Notes under the pieces: model-generated
What the model saw: only the letters and a program-made list of their open reading frames with translations
Database searches by the model: none
Told to the model about the DNA's origin: nothing
Program-made: the position numbers and the translations under genes
NCBI GenBank assembly: GCA_009840005.1
Contig: VXOR01000021.1
Span: forward strand, 1-64,000
From: Gemmatimonadota bacterium
Lineage (GTDB): Bacteria; Latescibacterota; UBA2968; UBA8231
Reading direction: 5' to 3'
Length of the DNA: 64,000 nucleotides
Shown here: one piece after another, positions 41,218 through 49,405 of the stretch
How positions within the stretch are numbered: position 1 is the first letter of the stretch
Layout of the letters: the number at the start of each line of letters is the position of its first letter

Positions 41218-41246
41218 TTGACATATTCTTTCTTTTTCCGTATATT
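41218..41246 (+). promoter_or_regulatory. Strong sigma70-type promoter
   Basis: TTGACA at 41218-41223, a 17-bp spacer, and TATATT at 41241-41246. Transcription would start near 41253, immediately before a terminator-like hairpin. Confidence 0.65.
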
Positions 41247-41258
41247 ATATAACACCAT

Positions 41259-41287
41259 GAGCGCGGGGCCTGTAGCCCGGCGCTTTT
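41259..41287 (+). terminator. Terminator-like hairpin directly after the promoter (attenuator candidate)
   Basis: AGCGC-GGGGC pairs with GCCC-GGCGCT around CTGTA, followed by six T. It lies within 40 bases of the predicted transcription start and about 140 bases before the gene, so it would make either a very short RNA or an attenuated leader. Confidence 0.45.
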
Positions 41288-41426
41288 TTATGTGGACAAG
41301 TCATTTGACGAGAAATGGGTTGATTAGTAGCGCAGTGCTAGGTTCTACCCTATATTGTCCCTTGTGTCCCCTCAGCCTCCTTGGGGCTGGGTTTCTTTAT
41401 CCTATTTTCTGTCAGAGAGCGCGCCC

Positions 41427-42194
41427 ATGAATTACGATATCGGCGACTTGCTCAACAGTTGGGAATTCAAGCCCGACGAATTTCTCGCTCGGCGCATCCG
41501 CACCAGCAAGGGCGAGGAAAAACTTCAGATCCGCATCGACATGGGGCTTCTTCAACTCGAATTGGATGGCCGTCCCGACGGCCGACAACCGCACGGCTGC
41601 CCCTCGCTGCTCGACTACTACCAAGACCTCCTCGAATCGCGTGACACCCCGGAAGGCTTCGTGCTAAACGAGGACGAGTGCGAAGAACTCTTCCAAGAGG
41701 CCTGGCAGTACTATCACCGCTATTTAAGTCTGTTCAACTTAGAAGACTACGAAGGGGTCGTCGCCGATACCGAGCACACCCTACAGATTTTTGAATTGGT
41801 CGATCAGTGCGCACCCAACGACGAGATCCGCTGGTACTTTGAGCAGTACTATCCACACGCGATTATGATGCAGACCCGGGCACACGCCATGCTAGCCCTG
41901 CGCAGCGACGACTATCCAACGGCCATGCGCGCCGTGCAAGACGGCATTGCCCACATCGAGAGCTTTGTCGAAGAATGGGAATCCGAGCTAGAAGAGGATT
42001 TGCCCGAGATTTCCTTTTTGCGCGAATGGTATGAGGAATTGGAGCAGGAGCGCCCGCTGTCCGAGCGCGAACAATTAGAGCGCGACTTAAAGGTAGCCGT
42101 GGAGTCGGAAAACTTTGAGGAAGCCGCGCGGCTGCGCGACAAGCTCCAGACCCTGTGGCCGACGCCGCAGCACCTCCTCCGACCCAAGCGCTGA
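41427..42194 (+). CDS. UvrB/UvrC-motif protein of unknown function
   Basis: 255 aa, acidic, mostly helical. The C-terminus LERDLKVAVESENFEEAARLRDKL is a UVR motif, as in UvrB, UvrC and McsA, used for protein-protein contact. The N-terminal 200 residues (PDEFLARRIRTSKGEEKLQIRIDMGLLQLELDGRPDG, LFNLEDYEGVVADTEHTLQIFELV) contain TPR-like helices. I recall similar proteins in several phyla without known function. Start 41427 is the first ATG that begins the conserved region. Confidence 0.72.
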   Translation: MNYDIGDLLNSWEFKPDEFLARRIRTSKGEEKLQIRIDMGLLQLELDGRPDGRQPHGCPSLLDYYQDLLESRDTPEGFVLNEDECEELFQEAWQYYHRYLSLFNLEDYEGVVADTEHTLQIFELVDQCAPNDEIRWYFEQYYPHAIMMQTRAHAMLALRSDDYPTAMRAVQDGIAHIESFVEEWESELEEDLPEISFLREWYEELEQERPLSEREQLERDLKVAVESENFEEAARLRDKLQTLWPTPQHLLRPKR

Positions 42195-42195
42195 G

Positions 42196-42279
42196 ACAGT
42201 GGCCAGTGCTCAGTCCCCCGCCTGCCCATAGGGTGCGGAGCGGAAACTGGCCACTAATCACTGGCCACTAACCACTAGT
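42196..42279. repeat. Dispersed repeat, TGGCCAGTG...CACTGGCCACT family (copy B)
   Basis: ACAGTGGCCAGTGCTCAGT, a GC-rich centre containing CCCATAGGGTGCGGAGCGG, and an end with CACTGGCCACTAACCACT. The same order of parts occurs at 27460-27560. It lies between the UVR-motif gene and the end of dapB. Confidence 0.6.
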
Positions 42280-42289
42280 TTCTGAGCGA

Positions 42290-43093
42290 TCAACCCAGCC
42301 CCAACACGTCTCCCATCGAGTACATTCCCGGCTCGGCCTGCGCGGCAAAACGCGCAGCGCGTAGCGCACCCAAAGCAAAGGAATCGCGGCTCGTGGCCCG
42401 GTGCTGCAGTTCGAGGCACTCGCCCGCAGCTGCATAGAGCACCGTATGCTCGCCCGCCAAGTCGCCAGCGCGGATCGCGTGCATGCCAATCTCTTGGCGC
42501 GAGCGCTCGCCGACCACGCCCGACCGCCCGTGTACGGCGACCTCGCGCAAGTTGCGGCCCAATCCGGCCGCGGCCCGCTCAGCTAGCGTCAGCGCCGACC
42601 CAGAAGGCGCATCGACCTTGTGCCGGTGATGCGCTTCAATGACTTCCACATCGTAGTCGTCGCCCAAGATCCGCGCCGCTTCTTCGACTAGCTTGAAGAG
42701 CACATTCATGGCCGTGCTAAAATTCGACGCAAACACGCAGGTAATGTCCGCTACCGTCTGCTTAAATTCAGCGAGTTGCTCCGGGGTAAAACCCGTGGTT
42801 CCCACCACCATGGGCACCCCGCGCACCGCGCAGAGGGCCGCGTCTTCGAGGGTCGCCTCTGGGGTCGTAAAACAGACCACTACCTGATCGGGTTCGACGA
42901 TACCCGACAGCGTGTCGCTGACCGTTAGGCCAAGATGCCGCGCGCCGACGACTTCGCCGATGTCGCGCCCCACGGCCTCGTGATCTGGGCGCTCCTTGCC
43001 GCCGCACAGTTCCAAATCATCCGCCGTCAAAGTCAAGTGGGCCAATCGCTGGCCCATGCGCCCGGCCGCCCCGCAGATTACGATTTTGGTCAT
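42290..43093 (-). CDS. dapB: 4-hydroxy-tetrahydrodipicolinate reductase
   Basis: 267 aa. The NAD(P) motif KIVICGAAGRMGQRLA, the GTTGFTPEQLAEF segment, FASNFSTAMNVLFKLVEEAA and the substrate motif EAHHRHKVDAPSGSALTLAE are all present. It reduces the dapA product in lysine and diaminopimelate (peptidoglycan) synthesis. It lies 14 bp downstream of dapA on the same strand, with GAGG before its ATG. Confidence 0.95.
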   Translation of the reverse strand: MTKIVICGAAGRMGQRLAHLTLTADDLELCGGKERPDHEAVGRDIGEVVGARHLGLTVSDTLSGIVEPDQVVVCFTTPEATLEDAALCAVRGVPMVVGTTGFTPEQLAEFKQTVADITCVFASNFSTAMNVLFKLVEEAARILGDDYDVEVIEAHHRHKVDAPSGSALTLAERAAAGLGRNLREVAVHGRSGVVGERSRQEIGMHAIRAGDLAGEHTVLYAAAGECLELQHRATSRDSFALGALRAARFAAQAEPGMYSMGDVLGLG

Positions 43094-43107
43094 TGCTCTA
43101 GCCTCGA

Positions 43108-44145
43108 TTAATACGATGGATACACCACGCGCTCGACCAGCGAGTCGTCGTGCAGACGCGCTTCCACATCCACCCCGAAAAACTCGGCGATCGGCGCAAA
43201 AGCCGTTGGGTCGTTGGCTGCTACTTGGCGCACGGCGTCCAGCACCGTTTGCGCGCCCGCGTGCGTCATTTTGCCCAGCGGCTGCCGCACCGGCCCGGCC
43301 GGCATGCCGAGGATATTCATCAGCGTCTTAATCGGCACCGGATTGCGCGCCTTGCACTCGACCGGGCCATACGCACTCTGCTCAGTGGTCGCAACGCCGA
43401 CGATGCCAAAAAGCGGCGCTAGCTTCTCAGCCAAACTATCGGCCTCGTCCTCCTGGCCGGCGTTGAGTAGCTCGGTAAGCCGCTGGATGGGCCCCGGAAT
43501 GACGTTGGACATCACCGAGATCACGCCAGCGGCCCGGATGTCCTCGCTCTTCATCATCGGCACGGTCTTGTCGTCGTCGCCCGAGAGGATAGTGAAATCG
43601 TCGCCGCAGAGCCGGCGCGTCTTGGCCATGTTGTCCAAGTCGCCGGTCGCCTCTTTGACTTGGGCCACGTTGGGATACTGGTGGGCGAGGATGGCCAAAT
43701 CCTCCACCTGCATCATGCAGCCGGTGCGTCCGGGGATGATGTAGGGAATGATTTGCACTTCGGGAAAAGCCCGCGCCACCGGCTCGACGTATTCGCGGCG
43801 GATCTCCAAGGAGCTAGGCCCATTGTAGTAGGGATCAACTAGCAGCACGGCGTCTGCGCCAATGTGGGCGGCGTGCTCGCTGCCCGCCATGGTCTCCTTG
43901 GTGGAGTTGCTGCCCGTGCCGGCAATCGATAGGGTGCGTCCCTTGGCCAGCGCGACCGTGCGCTCGATGACTTCGTTGTGCTCCTCCCATAGCAGGGTCG
44001 GGCTTTCGCCGGTCGTGCCGACGGCGAGCACCGCTTGGATATTGTTGGCAATTTGGAATTCTACGAGTTGTTCCAAGCCGCCGTAGTCAATGCTGCCGTC
44101 TGCGCTCATGGGCGTTACTAGGGCTGTACTACAACCTTTGAACAT
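43108..44145 (-). CDS. dapA: 4-hydroxy-tetrahydrodipicolinate synthase
   Basis: 345 aa, longer than the usual 290-300 because of a C-terminal extension of about 45 residues. Motifs: ALVTPMSADGSIDYGGLEQLVEFQI, AVGTTGESPTL, the conserved IIPGRTG region (PYIIPGRTG) and the Schiff-base lysine in AQVKEATGD. It condenses pyruvate and aspartate semialdehyde. Start 44145 is the family start; the frame upstream to 44244 is basic and unlikely to be translated. The C-terminal extension resembles those in some deep-branching DapA proteins. Confidence 0.92.
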   Translation of the reverse strand: MFKGCSTALVTPMSADGSIDYGGLEQLVEFQIANNIQAVLAVGTTGESPTLLWEEHNEVIERTVALAKGRTLSIAGTGSNSTKETMAGSEHAAHIGADAVLLVDPYYNGPSSLEIRREYVEPVARAFPEVQIIPYIIPGRTGCMMQVEDLAILAHQYPNVAQVKEATGDLDNMAKTRRLCGDDFTILSGDDDKTVPMMKSEDIRAAGVISVMSNVIPGPIQRLTELLNAGQEDEADSLAEKLAPLFGIVGVATTEQSAYGPVECKARNPVPIKTLMNILGMPAGPVRQPLGKMTHAGAQTVLDAVRQVAANDPTAFAPIAEFFGVDVEARLHDDSLVERVVYPSY

Positions 44146-44266
44146 GGCCGATTTACCTCGCCTTGGCTTGTCAAAAATGGGTTGATTGGCGATTGTCTTT
44201 TTACCGCGATTGCCGAACATAATACGCCGCCCCAACTTTTGCAAATAGTCTCATCGAGGAGGAGCT

Positions 44267-45442
44267 ATGCCCGCTACAATTGACATGCGCTACGGCTGCA
44301 ACCCCCACCAAGCAGGAGCCCGCTGCTTGATGGCCGATGGCCGCGACCTGCCCATCGAGCCGCTCAACGACGCCCCCAGCTACATCAACCTCATGGACGC
44401 GCTCAACGCCTGGCAGCTGGTCCGCGATCTCAAAAGCGCCCTCGGCCTGTCGGCAGCGGCCTCATTCAAACACGTCTCCCCGGCCGGTGCCGCCGTTGCC
44501 GCACCGCTCGACGAGACCCTGAGCGCGTCTTACTTCGTCGCCGACCGCGACCTCAGCCCGCTGGCCACGGCTTATGCCCGTGCGCGCGGTGCTGACCGCC
44601 TCGCTTCCTTCGGCGACTGGATCGCCCTGAGCGACATGGTCGATGTCCCCACGGCCGATCTCATCCGCGTCGAGGTCTCCGACGGAATCATCGCTCCCGG
44701 CTACGAGCCAGAGGCTTTAGAGATCTTAAAAAAGAAAAAGGGCGGCCAGTACCGCATCCTGCAAATCGACCCAGATTACGCGCCGGCCGCGACCGAGCAA
44801 CGCGAGATATTCGGCGTCCAACTCGCACAGCAACGCAATGATTTTATTCCCGACGACGCTTTTTTCCACAACATCGTCACGGCCCACAAGGACTTGCCAG
44901 CCAGTGCCCGCCGCGACCTGACGGTGGCGACCATCGCTCTCAAGTACACCCAATCCAACTCCGTGTGCCTAGCCCGCGACGGCCAAGTCATCGGCACTGG
45001 TGCTGGCCAGCAGTCGCGCGTCCACTGCGTGCGCTTGGCCTGCGCCAAGGCCGACAACTGGTATCTGCGCCTGCACCCCAAAGTCTTGGGCATGAAATTC
45101 GCCAAGGGCCTCAAGCGCCCGGAAAAAATCAACGCCATCGACATCTATCTGCAAGACGACGTCACCCCGGCCGAACTCCGGGCATGGGAAGCCAACTTCC
45201 GCGAGCTCCCAGAGCGGCTCAGCGCCGAGGAGAAACGGGAATGGCTAGACCATCTCAAGGGCGTAGCACTGAGTTCAGACGCCTTTTTCCCGTTCCGCGA
45301 CAACATCGACCGGGCGCAGCGTTCAGGCGTGGAGTACTTAGTCCAAGCCGGCGGGTCAACGCGGGATGATCTGGTGATCGAGGCAGCGGACGAATACGGA
45401 ATGTTGATGATTAATTCGGGGGTGCGGCTTTTTCACCATTGA
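44267..45442 (+). CDS. Stand-alone AICAR formyltransferase (PurH C-terminal type)
   Basis: 391 aa. It corresponds to the phosphoribosylaminoimidazolecarboxamide formyltransferase part of Pur[23 protein letters not shown], the conserved [40 protein letters not shown] and [27 protein letters not shown]. The IMP cyclohydrolase domain normally fused at the N-terminus is absent. It would transfer the formyl group in the penultimate step of purine synthesis; the cyclohydrolase must be separate. GAGGAGGAG precedes the ATG. The gene is divergent from dapA. Confidence 0.88.
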   Translation: MPATIDMRYGCNPHQAGARCLMADGRDLPIEPLNDAPSYINLMDALNAWQLVRDLKSALGLSAAASFKHVSPAGAAVAAPLDETLSASYFVADRDLSPLATAYARARGADRLASFGDWIALSDMVDVPTADLIRVEVSDGIIAPGYEPEALEILKKKKGGQYRILQIDPDYAPAATEQREIFGVQLAQQRNDFIPDDAFFHNIVTAHKDLPASARRDLTVATIALKYTQSNSVCLARDGQVIGTGAGQQSRVHCVRLACAKADNWYLRLHPKVLGMKFAKGLKRPEKINAIDIYLQDDVTPAELRAWEANFRELPERLSAEEKREWLDHLKGVALSSDAFFPFRDNIDRAQRSGVEYLVQAGGSTRDDLVIEAADEYGMLMINSGVRLFHH

Positions 45443-45486
45443 GGGAATATGTCTATCTTTGAAAAGGAGAGCATCAAGAGGAAGCT

Positions 45487-45582
45487 ATGACGCGAACAAC
45501 CGAACTTGAAATGGCAAAAGAGGCTCTGGAGAGTTACGCTTATGAACGCATCGGCGAATCACAACAGCAAATCCTATTATGA
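45487..45582 (+). CDS. Very short ORF before the PIN toxin (31 aa, antitoxin remnant or leader peptide)
   Basis: 31 aa, MTRTTELEMAKEALE then SYAYERIGESQQQILL, with a GAGGAAG site seven bases upstream and a stop that overlaps the PIN gene start by four bases (ATGA). Its position fits an antitoxin or leader peptide that couples toxin translation. The length is too short for a normal antitoxin, so it may be truncated. Confidence 0.45.
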   Translation: MTRTTELEMAKEALESYAYERIGESQQQILL

Positions 45583-46067
45583 AACACACTCTTACAGTCA
45601 AACGAGTCTATATCGAAACGACGATTCCCAGCTACCTAGCTTCACAGCCAAGTCGTGACCTGCTTCAGGCAGCTAGGCAACAAATAACTCACACTTGGTG
45701 GAATGACGTGCGTCAAAATTACGATCTCTGCATTTCGGAAATTGTTCTAGACGAAGTGGCTTCGGGAGATACTGACGCTGCACAGAGACGCTTATCTTTC
45801 CTGAACGATCTTCCACTTCTTGATCTGACTAACGCCGTCAACGACATTGCAAAGGCTATTATGGATTCAGGACTGCTGCCGCAAGGAGCAGCACGTGACG
45901 CCATCCATATTGCCGTCTCATCGGTTCACGGCATAGATATTCTGTTGACTTGGAATTGCCGACACATTGCCAATGCGGCAATTATGAAGGAGCTCCGCAC
46001 AATCGTATCAGGTTGTGGCTATGAATTACCGATCCTCTGTACACCCGAAGAACTGCTTGGAGATTGA
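45579..46067 (+). CDS. PIN-domain protein (type II toxin-like ribonuclease)
   Basis: 162 aa. It opens with VKRVYIETTIPSYLAS, has a conserved acidic ISEIVLDEVASGD and ends with ARDAIHIAVSSVHGIDILLTWNCRHIANA, the standard PIN-domain layout with acidic residues forming the metal site. Such proteins cleave RNA and are neutralised by a partner. It is translationally coupled to the 31-aa ORF upstream and followed after two bases by a 60-aa gene that may be the antitoxin. Confidence 0.85.
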   Translation: MKHTLTVKRVYIETTIPSYLASQPSRDLLQAARQQITHTWWNDVRQNYDLCISEIVLDEVASGDTDAAQRRLSFLNDLPLLDLTNAVNDIAKAIMDSGLLPQGAARDAIHIAVSSVHGIDILLTWNCRHIANAAIMKELRTIVSGCGYELPILCTPEELLGD

Positions 46068-46069
46068 TT

Positions 46070-46252
46070 ATGATGAAACCAATGAACGAAGAAGAAACCA
46101 CGGATGAAATTATCCAAGAGACAAGAAGGATTAAAGAAGCCTTGGCAAAGTCTATGGATTTTGACCTTGATCGCATTCTAGAAGATGCTAGGCAGAAACA
46201 AGAAAAAAGCGGCAGGGTAGTACTTGCTCCTCCAGTCCAACCAATTTCCTAA
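46070..46252 (+). CDS. Small helical protein, putative antitoxin partner of the PIN toxin
   Basis: 60 aa: MMKPMNEEETTDEIIQETRR then IKEALAKSMDFDLDRILEDA. Proteins of this form (a helix with RRIKE then FDLDRI) often sit beside PIN genes. TTGGAG lies seven bases before the ATG and the gene starts two bases after the toxin stop. Confidence 0.65.
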   Translation: MMKPMNEEETTDEIIQETRRIKEALAKSMDFDLDRILEDARQKQEKSGRVVLAPPVQPIS

Positions 46253-46270
46253 CGACGGCATGGTAACAGA

Positions 46271-46369
46271 GTGCTTCTCGATGGGTCGGCTCCATGGGCA
46301 TTGAGGCACTATTTGCCCGGACGAGAGGTGCGGACGGTCAGGTCCTTCCAAGCAAATAGACCACAGTAA
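46271..46369 (+). pseudogene. Truncated DUF5615 PIN-like toxin N-terminus
   Basis: A GTG-started frame encodes VLLDGSAPWALRHYLPGR then EVRTVRSF and stops after 32 codons. This matches the start of DUF5615 PIN-like proteins (pattern LLDE-xP-xL-xxxLPGHEVRTV), which are normally about 110-120 aa. The key acidic residue after LLD is replaced by Gly. It is probably an eroded toxin gene lying between the PIN module and the AAA ATPase gene. Confidence 0.55.
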
Positions 46370-46378
46370 GAATTCACT

Positions 46379-47506
46379 ATGTCCACACTCCACAGTATCT
46401 CGATCAAAGGCTTTAAGAGTATCAGCCATATTGAGAATTTGCCGCTTGGCCCAATCAATGTACTGATCGGTCCAAATGGCTCAGGCAAGTCGAACTTCAT
46501 CGGCGTGTTCTCCTTCCTCAATGCCATCCACTCAGAGCATCTTCAACAATACGTTATCCGGGCCGGCGGAGCTGATAAGGTTCTACACTACGGTGCTAAA
46601 GAAACAGAGGAGTTAATCGTTCGGCTCTCTTTTGAAGAGAAGAGCTACAAGTATGAGATCAGGCTGAAGGCAACGGACGCGGATGCGCTCTATGTGGACG
46701 CGCTCCGTATGGAATTAGAAGGTACCCAGTCGGAGCATCCTAGATATCAATCTGGACAATCTTTTGATAGTACATCTAGCGACGAAGTCGAACTTCCCTC
46801 ATTGCCGGAAGCACCACAACTTGAGAATGATATAAAAAATCCTCTCGACAGTTGGCGTCTCTATCATTTTCACGACACTAGTTCTGGCTCGTCAATGAAG
46901 AAGACTGCCGACTTGAACGACAACCGCTTTTTTCGTCCCGATGGTGCCAACTTGGCCCCGTTTCTGTACTACTTGCACGAGAAGCATGAGTCTTCGTATA
47001 GCCTGATCCGTCGTACCGTGCAGAGGGTTGCGCCGTTTTTTGACGATTTTGCACTTGCGCCTCAACAGCTTAACGAGGACAAAATTCGCCTCGAATGGCG
47101 GCACAAGGGAACCGATGCCTACTTTGATGCCGCTTCGCTCTCCGACGGCTCGCTCCGGTTTATAGCACTGGCGACCTTGCTCCTCCAGCCAGAGTCGCAT
47201 CGGCCCTCGGTCATTCTCTTAGACGAACCAGAGCTTGGTCTGCATCCCTACGCAATCACTATGTTGGCTTCCCTTCTCAAGCAGGCAGCGGCCCAAACAC
47301 AGATCATTCTGGCGACCCAGTCGCCGTTTTTGCTTGACCACTTTGAGCCAGAGGACGTGCTCGTGGCTGACCGCGTGAATGGACAAACACAACTCACGCG
47401 GCTGGATACGCCTAGCTTAGAAACGTGGTTGCAGGACTACAGCCTCGGCCAGTTGTGGGAGAAGAACGAGATCGGCGGTCGTCCGGCCCCAGAAGAATTG
47501 GGGTGA
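46379..47506 (+). CDS. AAA ATPase (AAA_21/RecF-SMC-like) of a putative defence pair
   Basis: 375 aa. It has the P-loop GPNGSGKSN (residues about 30-38) in an SMC/RecF-like N-terminus (ISIKGFKSISHIENLPLGPINVLI), an ABC-like signature region SLSDGSLRFIALATLLLQ and Walker B VILLDEPELGLHP, then an ATQSPFLLDHF segment typical of AAA_21 proteins. The C-terminus does not carry a TOPRIM domain; that may be supplied by the coupled gene at 47503 (DUF4276), whose GTG overlaps the stop. Pairs of this type recur in defence islands; the trigger and target are unknown. Confidence 0.85.
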   Translation: MSTLHSISIKGFKSISHIENLPLGPINVLIGPNGSGKSNFIGVFSFLNAIHSEHLQQYVIRAGGADKVLHYGAKETEELIVRLSFEEKSYKYEIRLKATDADALYVDALRMELEGTQSEHPRYQSGQSFDSTSSDEVELPSLPEAPQLENDIKNPLDSWRLYHFHDTSSGSSMKKTADLNDNRFFRPDGANLAPFLYYLHEKHESSYSLIRRTVQRVAPFFDDFALAPQQLNEDKIRLEWRHKGTDAYFDAASLSDGSLRFIALATLLLQPESHRPSVILLDEPELGLHPYAITMLASLLKQAAAQTQIILATQSPFLLDHFEPEDVLVADRVNGQTQLTRLDTPSLETWLQDYSLGQLWEKNEIGGRPAPEELG

Positions 47507-48192
47507 GCCGGTTACTCGTACATGTCGAGGGCGAAGCCGAAGAGACCTTCGTAAACGAAGTGCTCAGCCCCTACTTGTATAATCTCGGCTACTCCGAGGT
47601 GAGCGCTCGCTTGATGGGGAACGCTCGTCAGCGCAGTCGCCGGGGTGGGATCAAGGGATGGGAGGAGGTGAAGAAGGATATATTGGGGCATCTCAGGCAA
47701 GATACTGGACGCCTTGTCACTACTATGGTGGATTACTACGGGCTACCGCAAACTTGGCCGGGAAGGAAGGTCGCGGGCGGTATTGCGTTCGCGCAGAAAG
47801 CAAAGACTGTTGAGGATGAGCTTTTGGCAGACATTAGCCAAGGGATGGGCGGTGCCTTCAACGCGGGCCGCTTTATTCCATACGTGATGATGCACGAGTT
47901 CGAGGCCATGCTGTTTAGCGATTGTGAGGGATTCGGCCGCGGAATTGGCCGCGAGGATCTCGTCCCGTACTTGCAGGCCATTCGAGACCAATTCGCCAGC
48001 CCGGAAGAGATCGACGATTCACCTGATACTGCACCCTCCAAGCGTATTGAGCACCTGATGCCTAACTACCAGAAGCCGCTGATGGGGAACTTAGCTGCCT
48101 TGGAAATCGGTATCCATGCAATCTGCCGTGAGTGTCCACATTTTGGAGAGTGGTTAGAACGCTTGGAACGCTCGCTGGCGACTTCCGGCTAA
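47503..48192 (+). CDS. DUF4276 family protein (TOPRIM-like) coupled to the AAA ATPase
   Basis: 229 aa, GTG start overlapping the upstream stop (GTGA). The opening LLVHVEGEAEETFVNEVL and the conserved VMMHEFEAMLFSD and GLPQTWPG match DUF4276, a TOPRIM-like domain in which the Glu of VEG and the acidic residues after it would bind metal. I infer a nuclease acting with the ATPase, analogous to OLD or AriA/AriB-type pairs. Confidence 0.85.
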   Translation: MSRLLVHVEGEAEETFVNEVLSPYLYNLGYSEVSARLMGNARQRSRRGGIKGWEEVKKDILGHLRQDTGRLVTTMVDYYGLPQTWPGRKVAGGIAFAQKAKTVEDELLADISQGMGGAFNAGRFIPYVMMHEFEAMLFSDCEGFGRGIGREDLVPYLQAIRDQFASPEEIDDSPDTAPSKRIEHLMPNYQKPLMGNLAALEIGIHAICRECPHFGEWLERLERSLATSG

Positions 48193-48229
48193 ATGGGAGA
48201 GTTGTGAATGACTCTCCCGAAAATCTGCG

Positions 48230-49405
48230 ATGAATACCCTTTCTAAAATCAAAGACAACCCTCTTTTGAGCTTTCTTATTTTTCTGCTCGTCCTAGCGTT
48301 CGGAGCTTTCGTGGGCGTCCTGTTATCTGAATGTATCGCAACGTATGTTTCTAGACTTCTTGGCTTATCCGAAAAAAACGAGGCCCTGAAATTCCTAGGC
48401 ATCGGCATGGGCGGCATCTTGATCGCCCTGCAAGCCCTGATGTCCTATAAGCGCACCAAGGCGATGGAGAAGACCGCGAACGAACAAGCCAAAGCTACGG
48501 GGGAACAGGCAAAAGCCAATCTGCACACAGAGCAAGGACAGCGGCAGGATCGCCTGAAAAACGCCATCGAACACCTAGGCCATAAATCGGAATCCGTGCG
48601 TCTAGGCGGAGCCTACGAACTCTTCCATCTGGCGAAAGACACCAACGAGTTGCGTCAGACAGTGCTCGACATTCTCTGTGCCCATATCCGCCAGACGACG
48701 GGCGAAAGCAAATATCGGGAAGAGCACAAGTCGAAATCCTCGGAGGAAGTCCAAAGCCTGTTGACATTGCTCTTTGTGCAGAAGCACGAGGTCTTCAAAT
48801 GTCTCCGTATTGATCTACAGGGAAGCCATCTGAACGGAGCAAATCTCCAAGGAGCTCGTTTAGAAAGCCTGCGAGGAGCTGTTCTCAATGAGGCAAGCCT
48901 ACAATGGGCTTTTCTCTGCGGGGCACGCTTGCAAGGGGCTTTTATTTGCGACGCAAATTTGCAAGGCACTAATCTTGTCGAAGCACGCCTAGAAGGGGGT
49001 TTTCTCGATAACTCAAACTTGCAAGGATCTTATCTTCTCGGGGCACACTTGCAAGGAGTTACTCTTAATGGGGCAGACTTACGAGGAGTTCAATTCCGAG
49101 AAAGTCGTGGTTCTACATTTGCCGAATCCATGAGGAATTTGATTGGCACAGAAACCGAATTTTCCCACATGATTTTCGAGGGTGGATTGAGTCAAGAAGA
49201 CGTAGATTCCCTCGTCGAAGGTATGTCTGATGAAAAAGCAAATGAGTTGCGCAATGAACTGAGTGACCACATCGGCAAGCCATCAAGCTATCAACTACCG
49301 GAAGACAGCGGCGCTATTATCGGCTCCTACACCAAAGAAGAAGCCGAACAATGGATCGCCGAGTACAAAAAAGCCATGCCAGAAGTCTCGGAAGACAATA
49401 GCTAA
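48230..49405 (+). CDS. Membrane-anchored pentapeptide-repeat protein
   Basis: 391 aa. Two N-terminal membrane segments (LLSFLIFLLVLAFGAFVGVLL and FLGIGMGGILIALQALM) precede a coiled linker with QDRLKNAIEHLGHKSESVRLGGAYELFHLAKD and then about twelve A(N/D)LxG pentapeptide units (residues about 205-290) forming a right-handed beta-helix. The family includes DNA mimics and scaffolds. Its stop and the next ATG share one base (TAATG), coupling it to the methyltransferase; it lies 37 bp after the DUF4276 gene. Together these suggest one operon. Confidence 0.88.
   Translation: MNTLSKIKDNPLLSFLIFLLVLAFGAFVGVLLSECIATYVSRLLGLSEKNEALKFLGIGMGGILIALQALMSYKRTKAMEKTANEQAKATGEQAKANLHTEQGQRQDRLKNAIEHLGHKSESVRLGGAYELFHLAKDTNELRQTVLDILCAHIRQTTGESKYREEHKSKSSEEVQSLLTLLFVQKHEVFKCLRIDLQGSHLNGANLQGARLESLRGAVLNEASLQWAFLCGARLQGAFICDANLQGTNLVEARLEGGFLDNSNLQGSYLLGAHLQGVTLNGADLRGVQFRESRGSTFAESMRNLIGTETEFSHMIFEGGLSQEDVDSLVEGMSDEKANELRNELSDHIGKPSSYQLPEDSGAIIGSYTKEEAEQWIAEYKKAMPEVSEDNS

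Larger units (their letters stand above)
41098..41426. other. Leader and promoter region of the UvrB/C-motif gene
   Basis: 329 bp without a convincing gene. It is AT-rich around 41190-41255. A strong plus-strand promoter (41218-41246) is followed by a GC-rich hairpin with six T (41259-41287) and a second hairpin CAGCC/GGCTG with a T-rich tail (41373-41400), then the gene at 41427. A regulated leader with attenuation is plausible. Confidence 0.5.

Noticed and set aside
46271..46369. Reading this frame as an ordinary small gene
   Set aside because: Its similarity to the DUF5615 start and abrupt end fit a truncated toxin better than an intact 32-aa protein.
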